64,000 nucleotides of DNA from Tetragnatha versicolor. Lineage: Eukaryota > Arthropoda > Arachnida > Araneae > Tetragnathidae. Shown here piece by piece: positions 38,501 to 52,667 of the stretch. A program made the translations under genes and the position numbers. Location of the stretch: assembly GCA_024610705.1 (NCBI GenBank), contig JANDEH010000005.1, positions 16,322,842-16,386,841 of the forward strand, read 5' to 3'. Each line of letters starts with the position of its first letter. Within the stretch, counting starts at the first letter, position 1. A model generated the notes under the pieces. It did not search any database and was not told where the DNA came from. It was given only the letters and a program-made list of their open reading frames with translations.

Positions 38501-41500
38501 TAAGCTAATAAATATGAATTTAGCATTTCGAATCCAAGATCTTGGGCTATACTCTGTCTTGGGTCATGCGCCATAAAAACCCAACCAACCTAGATCTCAG
38601 GAAGTAGAAGCCGATAGACCCCTCTACTTAAAATTAAGAAAAATTAAGGTGCCATCGTTTTTTAATTTTTTCCGCCAATTTTTTGTCTGTGTAATCACAT
38701 GTATGATATACTGATTCATTTATTGTCTACATATGTAGTGTCTCCATAAGTAAATACAAAATTTTGGGTTTGAAAACCCTTCATCCATTAGTTTTGTTAA
38801 GTGCTTTACTTTTAAATTCAGTAATTCCCAACAAGTTTTTGCCATCTTGCCCTTTTAGATGCCACTGTCCTCCATCTTCCAGCACCAATCACTTGGAGGT
38901 CTTTTTCAACACTGTCTAGCCACCTAATGGGTGGTCAGTAGGGTGGTTACAAAAAATCAACTTTTGAAATCTTCAGGTCTCACCCCCCTAAAATGTGCCA
39001 ATAGGCTAAAAAATGAGATTGGCCAAGTTTCAGCTCAATCCGATAATATTAACCCGTGCCTCATCGAGGTCAAAGTTCAGAAAAACAGCGATTTTTAACA
39101 AAAATTGGTAGTTTTCGCCCCATAAAACTAGAACCGTTTGTCCCAGAAACCCGGTTGGGGTGTCATTTAATAGGTAGTTTTATACACTTTAACTTTGATA
39201 TAGTCAGATTTTATTTACTCAAACGGATAGGGCGCTATTTATCATTTTCATAGTGAAGGTCCTCGAAAGCGAATTTCCTTGCAAGAACCCTAGAACATTA
39301 CGAAGTCACAAAAAACTATCTTTCCTGTCTTTCCCTATTCATTTTGGCTCCAATAGATAGTATATGAGTTTTTAGACCCCCTAAGAGAATTCTAGGGTAT
39401 AATTTCAACCCCCCTAGGTTTTGGAAAAAAGAGAAAAAAATATTTTTTTTACAATTTTTTTTGACTGTTAATGTGTTAAAGTTGGTTCAAATACATTATT
39501 TAAAGTTTAATTAGGAAGAAGTCCAATGATAAAGGGGATTAACCTTTCGTTATAACCCCTATAATCTAAGCGAAAGAAGCGCGACTGTAAGAGGTTTTGC
39601 TAAAAAAGGCTTTAATATCCATTAAAGTGATAAAAAGGTCTAATATACAAATTTTTCAGCAAAAACCTATAGAGAGATGACATTTGGCGATTTATGTCTA
39701 TGATATTATAATAATAGCACCCTTACCGACTTTAAATTTTAAGAAACCCTATTTCTACCAAAGTTGCTCGTTTTCAGCTAATTAACCTAAAAGTATGATA
39801 TTAGAAAAATGTATAAATCAATTTATTTGTAATATATACTTAAGTTTTCATTTGCCTATCGTTCCAGAAAATTCACTTTTAAATGCATAACATAATTTAG
39901 TACAAAAGTTTTCTTTCTGTACATCACATATGTTTTCATATTTCTACTTAAATGCGTAGTGTGAATAAAGAAAATCAATTTTCTTTAAAAAAGTAATTTT
40001 CAAAAAAATAGTCTCAAAATGAAATTGTTTTGGGGAAAAATTGAAGCAGTGATAGTTAGCAGATGAGTGCGTAAAAAGTAAAATTGACTCACAAACCAAG
40101 AAAATCTTGAAAAATTTAAAAATTTTGTGAATGTTTTCTAGCAAATTATCACTAAAGCTAATTTTAATTCCATGAAAGGGGTGTTTTTATGAATTTATTT
40201 TTGTGAAGGAGCAGATTTTAAGGGGGAATTTTTGTGAAGAGGCAGCAAAAAAAGGTCCCAATTTTTGTCTGGATCAACCCCTGCTAAGGTTATCCATTTT
40301 TACTATTAGGACTATAACTTAGATATTACTTACAGTAATCCAGCGGAAACTTAAAAGTGATATACTGTTGGAGTTTCTCAACCATAGTATTTTCAGATAA
40401 ATCTTGTTTCCAATCTATATCAAATATTTATCATGGGAAGCAATAACTTTTACTGCATATATGAAAATATTTTGAATATTCTCTATTTTACGCGCTATTT
40501 TTGTCTCCTTCAACACAGGTACACAGGTGTCAATATAATTGAAGACAATAAAATATTAAGTATAGATCAAACATATGTAATGAAACCTTTTCATACCTAT
40601 TAAAAATTAATTTTCTTCGAATGGTAGGCAAATGAAACCCCTGAGGTATATTTATTAAAAATAAATCAATTTATACATTTTTCTAATATCATACTTGTAG
40701 GTTAATTAGCTGAAAACGAGCAACTTAGGAAGAAATAGGGTTTCTTAAAATTTAAAGTCGGTAAGGGTGCTATTATCAGTGGCGTAGCCAGAAAAAAATT
40801 TCGGAGGGGGATGTTGATATTTCGGGAGGGGATATGGGGTATTTTTAGTGGTTTTCTATGGTCAAAAAGGAAATTTCCTGAGTTTCGGGGGGGGGATATT
40901 TCCCCAAATCCCCCCCTCTGGCTACGCCCCTGGCTATTATTATAATATCATAGACATAAATAGCCAAATGTCATCTCTCTATAGGTTTTTTCTGAAAAAA
41001 TTTTTATATTAGACCTTTTTATCACTTTAATGGATATTAAAGTCTTTTTTAGCAAAACCTCTTGCAGTCGCGCTTCTTTCGCTTAGATTATAGGGGTTAT
41101 AACGAAAGGTTAATCCCCTTTATCATTGCACTTCTTCCTAATTAAACTTTAAATAATGTATTTGAACCAACTTTAACACATTAACAGTCAAAAAAAATTG
41201 TAAAAAAAATATTTTTTTTTTCTCTTTTTTCCAAAACCTAGGGGGGTTGAAATTATACCCTAGAATTCTCTAAGGGGGTCTAAAAACTCATATACTATCT
41301 ATTGGAGCCAAAATGAATAGGGAAAGACAGGAAAGATAGTTTTTTGTGACTTCGTAATGTTCTAGGGTTCTTGCAAGGAAATTCACTTTCGAGGACCTTC
41401 ACTATGAAAATGCTAAATAGCGCCCTATCCGTTTGAGTAAATAAAATCTGACTATATCAAAGTTAAAGTGTATAAAATTACCTATTAAATGACACCCCAA

Positions 41501-44500
41501 CCGGGTTTCTGGGACAAATGGTTCTAGTTTTATGGGGCGAAAACTACGAATTTTTGTTAAAAATTGCTGTTTTTCTGAACTTTGACCTCGATGAGGCACG
41601 GGTTAATATTATCGGATTGAGCTGAAACTTGGCCAATCTCATTTTTTAGCCTATTGGCACATTTTAGGGGGGTGAGACCTGAAGAAAGTCGAAAAAATTT
41701 TTTCCCCATGTTACTTGTGACCACCCTAGTGGTCAGCCTCTCTTTCGGGCTCCATCTGGTTTCAATAAAGTTAGTTTCTTGGATGGTTCATTGTCGTCTT
41801 ATAGGTAGAGGTGTCCTAGCCATCTAATGCGATTAGCTTTAATGACATGGACAATATCTGGCTGTTTATAAAATTTCTTATAAATTTCAAAATTGAAAAG
41901 GGTGCACCATCTGTTGTTTTCGTTGACAGCACCAAAAATTCTTCTCATGATTTTTCTTTCAAACACCATCAACCTGTTCTCTTCCGCTTTAGTGAGAGCC
42001 CAACACTCGCTCCCATCAGTGTTGCCAGATTGGGCTATAAGTAGCGGATTGGGCTCCTTTTGTAGGTCCTTTGAGACAAAAATTTCGTTTTGGGCGACAG
42101 GCTACTTTTGGGCTACTTAAAAATTAAATCTGGGCTACAGCATTTTTAATCTGCGACTTTTGTGTTTTGAAAAAAAATGGACATAATAATTACAAATGCA
42201 CACTTCTAGTGCAGAAAGGTGAGTCATAAGTAATTCATCTTCATAAGTAATACTCTCCCAACTCCTTTTCAATCCCCGCCTCGAAGCCCTGGACATTTTA
42301 TAGGGACAAAGAAGAAAGAGGAAGAGAAGAAAGAGGGTAGAGATAAGGGCAAGAATTTTCAGATATGCGATTTATGAAATGAATATTGATCATATCCTTA
42401 TAAGGTTTTTAGTATAGAAATATTTATGTTATGCAAGAGTTCTTTTTCGAATAGCAATAGATGAATAACTTTCAACTAATTCGTTTTTAGATTAACAATG
42501 TATCTAACTAATTGAAATCTAAAAAGTTTTAATGATATTTTATGCTAAAAGTATCATTTAATCATTTTTTAAAATAGAATCTGGAAAATTAGCTTTATTC
42601 AAGTCAAAATAGCTTTAAAAAATTAAAGGATTATTTTTTTAAGTTCTAGAGTATATAATAATAGTTCATTAACTATGTTAAAAGTGTGTTTACTTCAAAA
42701 TTACCACTGAAATAAAATTTGGGCTCCAAAAATTTCAAATCCGCTACTTATAGAGCTTTAATCCGCGACTTTTTCGTCAAACTGTCTGGCAACACTGGCT
42801 CCCATACGTCAACACTAGGGTTATGATTTTTTTCAGATTTAAAAGCCTGTGGTGGCAAATGATGAGTATTGGTCCATAACTCTCGAAAATAACTTTTATT
42901 TTAGAAAACTGTGAAAAAAGCTTGCGCGCCTAATAAGATTTTTATATGGCTGAAGCACTAAAAGGCAGTTAATGAAATCTTTTTTGAAGCTGATTGTTAC
43001 ATAAATCATAGATTTGTAAAAGAGCTTTTCCTATTCCTTTTGGTCCCAAAAGATAGTGTGTGAAGTTTCAGCCCCCTAAGTTGACTCTAGGGTTTGCCTG
43101 TAGAGCCCCAAATTAAGAAAAAAATTGGAAAAATTACCAATTTTCAGAATTAAAAAAAAAGTATATTTTGATATTTAAATTGATATAAAACTGGTTTAAA
43201 TATGTTATTTAGGACATTTTAGATGGTTTATATTTATTTAAGGTTATTAACTGTACCTATAGTGTCTATAATTTAAGAGTAAAAGGTACTACTAAGGGAC
43301 GTTGCGCTCATCAAAGCTTATAATACACTACAGTGGTCAAAAGTAATTAAATTCCAATTTTCTTCAAACTCCCTCAAATGATGCCATTTGGTGTTACATT
43401 GATGTTTTAAAATTTAAAGGCCAGTAAAGTAACAGTAATTAGGCCTTCCTTCTACTGAAGTTTTAATGTAAAAAATGCTTTTCTTCGAAAATGCTTATTT
43501 CTAGCTGATCAAATCCAAAATTTGTTCTAAAAAAAGCGTTTAAAAAGAGGGTTATTGTATTTTTTTAGTTCAAAAACTTTCAAATACCATTATAAGCTTC
43601 ATTTTTACGTAGAACTTAATTTTAAATCAAACAGATCGGAAATGACTTGGGTTATTTCTCTACCAGAAGAGAAATGGGATATATTTATTAAAGTAAAGAA
43701 AATTGTTTAATATTTGTAAATTTTTGTTCGTATTTTGATGAAAGAAGATTTCAATTAAACTTCCCCCAATACGTTAAAAAGAGGTAATTTTCATAATTTC
43801 ATACGATACAATTTATTTTTATTTCTGGTATAGGAGAAATTCATGTCGCTTCCAATCTGTATGGTTTAAAGTTAAAATCGACTTATAAAAATAAAATCTA
43901 TAAGGTTTAAAAAGGTATTTCAAGGTTTTTGATCTTAAAAAGTACTATAACCCTCTTTTTGAGAAAATTTTGGATTTGATCCGCTAGAAAAAAGCATTTT
44001 TGCAGAAAAGCACTTTTTGCATTTAAAGTTCAGGGGAAGGCCTAATTACTGTTATTTCACTGGTCTTTATAATTTAAAACATCAATTTAACAACAAATGG
44101 CATCATTTGAGGGAGTTCCTTCGAAGAAATTCGGATTTAATTCATTTCGTCTACCGGTAGTGCATTATAAGCTTTGGGGAGTGCAACGTACCCTAGCACT
44201 TATTAATCTTAAATTATAGGGGCTATAGGGTACAGTTAATGCACATAAATATATATATAATTCATATGAATATGTTTTAAAGAACACATTTAAACCAGTT
44301 TTATAACAATATAAATATCAAAATATTTTTTTTAATTCTGAAAATTGGTAGTTTTTTTCGCTTTTTCTTCAAATTTGGGGCTCTATAGGCTCACCCTAGA
44401 GTTAACTTATGGGGCTGAAACTTCACACACTATCTTTTGGGACCAAAAGGAATGGGAAAATCCCAGGGTAGCGAGGTTTTTTGGAAAAAAGTTTTTTTCC

Positions 44501-47500
44501 CGAGACACACTAGTGATTGCTAAATTAGAAAGTGAAATGAGGTTTGGCGCGCAAGGTTTTTTCACAATAAAAAGAAAATGACGCTATAAAATTAACATAT
44601 GGGCAAAAGTTCATCGAATGCAACATCAGGCTTTTAAATATTTTTAAAAAAGTCTCAGAATCATAACCCTAGTCAACACTGGTCTTAAAAGGGTTTTATA
44701 GATATTTATTTTTGTACTTTGACGAAAGAGTCAACATTTTAATTGGCTATCCAAAGTAGCATTTGTTCGCCATAGTCAAACGAGTGTTGATTTCAGATTT
44801 GATGTCATTGTTTCTAGTAATGACACTTCCAAGATACTTGAATTCTTCCAAGACTTCAAATGAATAACTGTTAACCAGTAGTGGGGAAGAGTCAAAGCGT
44901 TTATTATTTATCTCCATACATTTGGTTTTATCTGCATTGATGCTGAGGCCCATTTCTTTGGAAGCAGCTTCAAGAGATTTGAAGGCTTCAATAACAGCTC
45001 ATATCTTCCTATTATACCGATTTCATCGGCATACGCCAGAATCTGAATTGATTTTCGGAAGATAGTGCCTCGGGTATTGATTCCAGATGATCTGATAACT
45101 TTCTCAAGGGCGATGTTGAATAAGAGACAAGCAAGAGAGTCTCCTTGTCTCAGCCCTCTGTCAGTGTAAAAGTGTTCGGAGCATTCGTTCTGCATCTTCA
45201 CCCTGCATTTGACTCTTCTGAGAGTTGCTTTTGTCAGGTTCACAAGCTTTAATGGTATTCCAAGTTCTTCCATGGCAGCAAAGAGCTTGTCCCTTTTGAT
45301 ACTACTCAATACTAGACTTGATAAATTCAAAATTGGGCGCACTTCAACTCACCATCTATTAACAGTATCAGAATAGATTTTCATCATTGATATTATCTAA
45401 AGTTATTTTTAAGATGTATAAATTTCATGAGATGTTGTTAATGCATATGTCGTAGACAGATCGTGAAATTAGACATTTCGTGAACTGTCTAGACATTTCA
45501 TGAACTGCAGCCAGATCGTGTAATGGTCAATCAGTTACACGAAGTGGCTAAAATTTTTAGACAGTTCATGAAATGCAATTGAGCCTTAGACAGATCGTGT
45601 AATGTTCCAGAATTACATGAAATGATTATTGAAAAGGAATAAACTAAAAAAAGATAAAATATTAGTTAAAGCAGCCAATTTTATTTATTTATTTGAATAA
45701 AATTTCATTTTTCACTTATTTACAAAATTTCAAATATAAAATATTTCTTCTTTTTTATTTATTTACACATGGTAAACTTGAGTGACATCGACTGTTGCAC
45801 ATAACGTTAGCTTTCTTGCACGCACATCTTTTAGTAGTGCATTGCACGTCAGAAGTTCTACACGAGCATTGAAAAAATCCTTGCCATCCACTGCAATTTT
45901 TCACTGCTTCTCCCAGAGAAAGAAATTTTCACAAGTCTATGTCATCACGTGTAAAGAACTGAGAGCCAGCTGGAAAAAGCATCTACGTTACGAGAGGCGG
46001 AGAAAAATGCCTGATTGGGCGAGAAAACTTTTTTCCTTCTCCTTCGAAAACAGCAGATTGAGTGACAGGTTGAATGAACACGTCACAGCCAATCACAGGT
46101 TTTGTCACCAAAATGCACTGCCGATCTCTCTGTCAATCATTTATAGTTCCTTCGTGGCACCCTTAAACCCATCCAGAATGTGAAAATATCGTTTTGGACC
46201 CTCTGTTAGAATTTTTCTCTGTGTATTACACGATCAGCAAAACAGCTATTAGACATTTCATGAACTGTCTAAAAAATTTAGACAATTCATGTAATTCTGG
46301 AACATTACACGATCTGTCTAAGGGTCAATTGCATTTCATGAACTGTCTAAAAATTTTAGCCGCTTCGTGTAACTGATCGACCATTACACGATCTGGCTGC
46401 AGTTCATGAAATGTCTAGACAGTTCATGAAATGTCTAATTTCACGATCTGTCTACGACATATATACTAATCAGATTCCTTATTATTTTTTTCCTCAGGGG
46501 AATTTTAGCTAGATCCATTATGCAAGCTCAAGCAGCTTCTCCGACATTTACTCGAGTATATGCAGCGTTAGTTGCAATCATAAATACAAAGGTATTAAAT
46601 TTTACTAAAAATTTATTATTTTAACAAAACCTATTGAAATTTTTTCACTAGTAAATAACCTTTATGAGGAAGTATATTTTCTTGCATTTTTTAATGCAGC
46701 TCTAGCTAGTTTTCTTTTATCAAATGCTAACTTAAATAACAACCAACGAAATTGCTTAACAATCAACTGCTTATCTCTAAGATTTTTTTTATTTCATTGT
46801 AGTTTCCAGAAATTGGAGAGCTGATATTAAAAAGATTAATAGTTCAATACAAAAGAGGATTCCGTCGAAATGACAAAATTGCATGCATGACAGCTACCAG
46901 ATTTATTGCACACCTCTTAAACCAAGAAGTAGTAAGTTTCAAGTATTCAATACTCCCTATTTTACTGCTATTTGGTAAAAAGGGAAAAGATTTTAGTTGT
47001 CTTGGCACTTGTTTGTTAAGTACTCATTTAAATATATTCCTTATTACAGGCTCATGAGGTCCTCATCTTAGAAATAGTGACTCATCTTTTAGAAAACCCT
47101 ACTGGGGACACTGTTGAAATTGCCATATCTACATTAAAAGAATGTGGTAAAAAGCTGAAGGAACTAACATCCAGAGGAATGCGAGGTATGTGTGAATGAA
47201 AATATCTGTAACATTTTTAATTCATGGGGTGTTCAAATGAAAAAATAAAAAATGTTGTAACCACTGAACCTGGTCAAATAAAATATGCTGCTAAAGGACA
47301 GGTTGGTTTCTTCCAGGACAGTGAAAAAAATGGATAAAAAAGCAAAACATGTTTCGATTTTTTATGATTTTGATTTACCCAAGTTAAATTATAGCTCAAA
47401 TCATTGTTAAAGAATTAAAGATAGTTTAATTAAATTAGTTAAAAATATTAAAAGTAAATTATTTTTAATTATAAATTTAAAGTTATGTTTTTTAGAAGTT

Positions 47501-50500
47501 ATGCTATACTTGTAATCTACTATGTAAAAGGGACACTTTCTGTTAAAAAGCTAATTCACAATTTTTTTATTTTTTGTTTATACTTTGCATAGAAATTAAT
47601 TTTAAAGATTATATTATCAAGTTGATTACTGTTGCATAGTAAATAGTAACAAAAAATTGACATTCAGTTTCAATAAAAATACTTTCCTTACAGCTATTAC
47701 TGATAGAGTTCGAGATGTTCTTCATGAAGGCCAAGTGGATGTTCGAGTTCGATATATGATTGAAGTCTTTTTTGCTGTACAAAAAGATGGATTTAAGGTA
47801 ATTTTAACAGTCTTTATTAAAAATTTAGGAGATCTTGTAAAATTGTGTTTTTCTTTTTTTTAGAGTAATTGAATTTAATTATTCAAGGATAAATTAAAAT
47901 CAATAAATTGTGGTTAATAACACAAAAAATCCAAAAGTTAAATTTTCCTCAAAATGAGTTTAGAGCTTCATTAATTCCTTTTAGGTGATTTTAATTGTAC
48001 ACTGATCTTGAAGCTCATTAAATCTGTATTGTTTGTGCAATTAAACACATGTTTTTTCTTCCAAATTCCCAAAACCCCTGTTTTTTCACACAACAAAAAT
48101 CAACCAATTTGAGATTTGTTTATTACAGGGTTGTTACGTTTAAAGCACTTTGTTTAAAACACTCGTTTTAAACATGTTTAAAACAAAGCAAAAAAACCTT
48201 GTTTAAAACACATATTTTTTAGCAAGTTGCTCCCTTAATTTAGGCAACAAATTCAAGTGTGGATCACTCAGTTCCTAAAAAGATTGTGTCAAGTATGAGG
48301 CTTGGGTACAAACCACCAAATCGCCATGACATAGGCAGTATATTACTTGATGAAGAGCATAATGCTGAGAGGAAAATTTACAAAAATCATTTAAATGAAC
48401 AAATTGTTTGTGGTATACTTAAAAGTATAGCTTTATTAATCTAATTTAAATTTTTAAAAATCATGAGTTTTCTTAGCATTTCTTTCTCGAGGGTAAAAAA
48501 AAAGTTTTAAACAAAAAAAACATGTTTAAAACAAATAAAACATGTTTTTTGTTTATATTTAAATAAACATGTTTTTTTCCAACTCTGGTTAATTATATCT
48601 ATGAAATATCTAAGTTTTTCTAACCATTTACTATTCTTTTGTAATTTTAAGGTAATAGCACTTAAATTAAAATTTTCATGTTTATAATCTTTCATAGTGA
48701 TTGGTTTCTTTTAAATAAACAATGATTTTCAGGATTTTGAAACGATACCACCTGAGCTGGATTTAGTTGAAGAAGAAGACAAATATACACATTTAATTAA
48801 TCTCGATGATGCTATGGATTCTGAAGAAATGCTTAGTATGTTATTGAGTTACATATTTTTAGACATTTAATCAACTTAATCTTTATTTTTCCACTGAAGG
48901 AGCAACATGTGATAAAATCCTTGTTAAAACTGAGAAGGCCTGTTTTTTAGTTTTCTATCTGAAATTTCAAATTTTAGTAATATTTTAGATAAATCTATTA
49001 GAAATACTTGAGGATGATTTTTCTGATCAAGGATGATTCTTTAAAATGATTTTTTTCAGATTTTGATTTTTTGTGTAGTTTTCATAACTTTTCCACTTAT
49101 ATCAGTATAAAAGGGTCATTTTCAAAATTTTTTTACATTTGCTGTCCCAAAGGTAAAACATGAAAATTAAACAATTAATCCTTATTTAAATTTCTGTTTA
49201 AGCTTTAATTAAGGTAAAGTAGACTAAATTAAATATTTCTAGCTTTTTATTAGTAAGAAGCGCATCAACTTTAAAAATTAATGAAAAATAAATTAAAGTA
49301 GTAGTGATCTTGGGATTTTTGATAAGGGGCCGTTCAAATATTACGTAAGCACTTTTTTGTTCATTTTTAACCCCCCCCCCTCCCCCCATGTCAGCGAAGA
49401 TAAGCAAACCTCAAACCCCCCACCATAATTACGTAAGAAATTGCCAGACCCCCCCCCCCCCCGAAATTTTGACATCCCTATTAGTAAGTACTGTTTTTTC
49501 CTTGAAAATTAGGTGACTCGTACAAGGAGCTGTTCTTTTTAGGTGTAACTATAAAGGTTCGAAAATGAGTCGAAACACTACTTTTCGGGGTTACAATTTC
49601 TAAATGTTAGGGTGGTCCACCTCCAGAAAAAAGTGCTTACGTCAGATTTCGTAATTCAATTTTTTGTTACATTTATTTTTGGTTGAATTTTGAAATTATT
49701 TATGCAAGAAACAAGAGATTTTCGAAAATGCACCGTCTTACGTAAGCATCACTCACATCCCCCCTCCCCCATTGTCAGCAAAAATAAGCAAAGAGCAACC
49801 CCCCTCCCCCATTGTCAGCAAAAATAAGCAAAGAGCAACCCCCCTCCCCCCTTAGGTGCTTACGTAATATTTGAACGGCCCCTAACAACTTTTTCACTAT
49901 GTTCTATCAGGAAAAATAAAACGGAAAATGAGAAACTAGCATATTATTTATTAACTTGTACCTTTCTCTAAACCTTATTTCTTGTATCTTTTGTTACCTT
50001 GAAATATATAATTATTTTTAAATATGGTATTTCTGTCGAAAAGTGATAGTAATATCTCGATGTTCTTATACTTATTTAGATGTCTTCAAATTTGATCCTT
50101 TGTATATTGAAAATGAAGAGAAGTACAAGGCAGTTGCTAAAGGTAAATTTTATTTTGCTTTTTCTTTTCTCTGAAAAAAAAATATTTTCTGTATTATTTA
50201 TTTATGTTTTCTCTTTTATAGAAATCCTAGAAGGTGGTAGTGACTCAGAAGATTCTGGTGAAGAATCTGATGGCGAAGAAGAGGATGAAGACACTAAAGG
50301 TTTCAATTTAATCTTTTTCTACACTATTTCATGAAAAAAAGTTTAGGTTCAGATTTTAAAATGGACAGGTTTTTTTAAGATAACAAATTTTGGCTGTTTT
50401 GTGGAAGTTTGTTTTGTGCTTGGTTGCTATTTAGATTCTTCTCAAAGTCTTTTTTAAAATATTGCATGTGTAGAAAAATCTATTATGAATCTTTGGGATT

Positions 50501-52626
50501 TATGAGTGACATTTAGCATTGTACTCTATAGAAAGAAGGAAATAAGCAAAATTTTTGTTGAAACCTAACAGTTTGTAAGATTTGAATTTTTCTTCCTTCC
50601 CGACATTTCTCATAGTCAGGGGTGCCTCTCTGATACTAGGGACGGAATTCTGTCCTTTACTTATTATGAAAAGTAAAATCAATGGAATGATAGACAGCGA
50701 TTCTTTCTAAATTTCAGTACTTACATCGCTCATTTTAAGGACCTGTTGAATTGTTTATTTAGTATTTTAAAGGTTTTCTGCAATTTAAAAAAAATCACTA
50801 GACAGTGAAAACATGATTAAAAAGATAGAGTTCATTCTTGCAATTTTTAAAGAGTGGCACCATTGTTCATAGGGATTATAAGGGATTGTAATGAGATTAG
50901 ACAAGGATGCAAATCTTTTTAAATGATTTTTTTAATGATGGAAAAACTGTTCCTTACACTTAATTATCAAAATCCAGAATAATTATTAGGCGCTTTTTGT
51001 CCAATTTATGGACCTCGCACCATTAGACCCCAACTAACCAACCAACTCTAGAATACTCAATAATTAAATACAAAAGAAATTAATGGAATTAAACCAAATT
51101 TGTTTTGTTGTTCAAATTGTATGTTTGTAATGCAAATGTATGTAGTTCTAATGCAAATTAGTCAGACCATTAATTTATTTTTCAGATGGAGAAAATCAGC
51201 AAATTATTGACATGACGGAAACAAACATTGTATGCTTAAGAAGAAAGATATATTTAACAATTCAGTCAAGTTTAGATTTTGAAGAATGTGCTCACAAGCT
51301 TTTAAGATTAGAATTAAAACCTGGACAAATAGTAAGTATATTTTGATATAAAAAGTGCAGGGTTTTGTGAAGTATCTAAAAAAATTTAATTTAAAGAATA
51401 AAAGGAGATAAAAATGTGCTAAATACTGCAATGCTTGGGCAACCTTTTGATATTTGTACACCAAATTTTAAAAATGATAATTCCCAAGTTTTTGGAGAGA
51501 TGGCACCACTGGCTGTAATAAGCAAAAGGTAAAAGAAGCAGCCAAACCCTAATATTACTTTGCTGTGAACTCAAATTCTTGAAATCTTATTGCAAAGGTC
51601 GACTTTGCCAAGTTGATCGCTTAAAGATATAATTAAAACTCGTAATGAAGTTATTTTATTAACCTTAACTGTTTCTCTTACATATATGATGGTTTTAATG
51701 CTATTCCGGACAAATTTAATCTAATTAATTAATTTTTTTATATTTAAGCTTGAAATGTGTTACATGATTTTGGATTGCTGTGCCCAGCAAAGAACTTATG
51801 AAAAATTTTTTGGCTTACTTGCACAGGTATTGTTGCTTTTTTTTCTAAAGTAGATTTAGACGTTAAATAGTGCATTGAAGTCTGAATTATATCTTGGAAA
51901 TATTTGTAGTATATATAGTATTGTTTTTAATTTTTTCACTAAGAAGTTTGTAAATTGAATAATTTAGCAGACTTTATTTAACTTCATAATTAGATTTCTA
52001 TTATTATCATTAATTCCAATAAGTCATACCTTAAGAGCACATTTCATGACTTCTAAAAAAATACCCCATTTGATATTCCAAAAACAAAAAGATAGATTTA
52101 TTTAAGTACTCTGTTTTGTACTTTAACATACTCACTCATATGTTTTAACTTTAACATACTCACCTCAAAAAGTTAAAGGGGGGTTTATTTTGACATAACA
52201 TCTCACATAAATGATCCTCATAAACAAATCAAACCATAAGATTCCCATTGAGTAGGATCTTGGGACATGTGATCAAATTTACCCTAGTAATTATAAATTA
52301 AGGGGGTACAAATATACCTCATAAAAACAAGAGCTCCCTTCTCATTTGGAAGGGTTTGAGAAATCTCTGCTAGAATGGCAATTATATATATAATTATAAT
52401 ATTAACTCATTATCGCCCAGCCATCAGGGGCATATTTCTAGAACACTCCTGAAAGATACACTTTTAAATGACCTTGAATTTTATCCCATGAGAATGAAAC
52501 TGTATATGTGGCAAGAGAAAACATTCCTTCAGAGGTCATGAGGTTTTTTTCAGGTTATGATTATTTTTTATTCTGCTATAGTTATGATAGGGGAACATTT
52601 GTCTGGTGGTTTCGTTTTGATGTTTT

Positions 52627-52667
<41 letters not shown>

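Larger units (their letters stand above)
38824..45350 (-). pseudogene. Antisense LINE (non-LTR) reverse transcriptase relic, cut by three insertions
   Basis: Minus-strand pieces at 45350-44680, 42815-42798, 42016-41729 and 38938-38824 read in order as the end of an arthropod-type endonuclease-reverse transcriptase: KRDKLFAAMEELGIP, RGLRQGDSLACLLFNIALEK, ILAYADEIGIIGR, MGLSINADKTKCMEI, EFKYLGSVIT, MANKCYFG, then VFERKIMRRIFGAVN, IRWLGHL, and finally RWLDSVEKDLQVIG ... WQKLVGNY followed by a stop. The catalytic YADD box reads YADE. At least one frameshift (between ADEIGIIGR and MGLSIN) and several stops make it dead. The intervening elements are 42816-44671, 42017-42797 and 38939-41728, each with an exact 8-bp duplication of LINE sequence. 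Confidence 0.88.

Noticed and set aside
39056..41599. Two nearly identical 65-residue ORFs on opposite strands
   Set aside because: They are mirror images created by the arms of palindromic element A. No homology, and the same effect is seen in the 56510-57265 and 57279-59343 palindromes.
45782..46183. 133-residue plus-strand ORF
   Set aside because: It is antisense to the cysteine-rich KRBA2-like frame, which has the recognisable protein signature.
49359..49860. Possible CRISPR-like or functional direct repeats with C-rich spacers
   Set aside because: The repeats are adjacent 40-bp tandem units inside a Harbinger-like MITE in an animal intron, without unique spacers.
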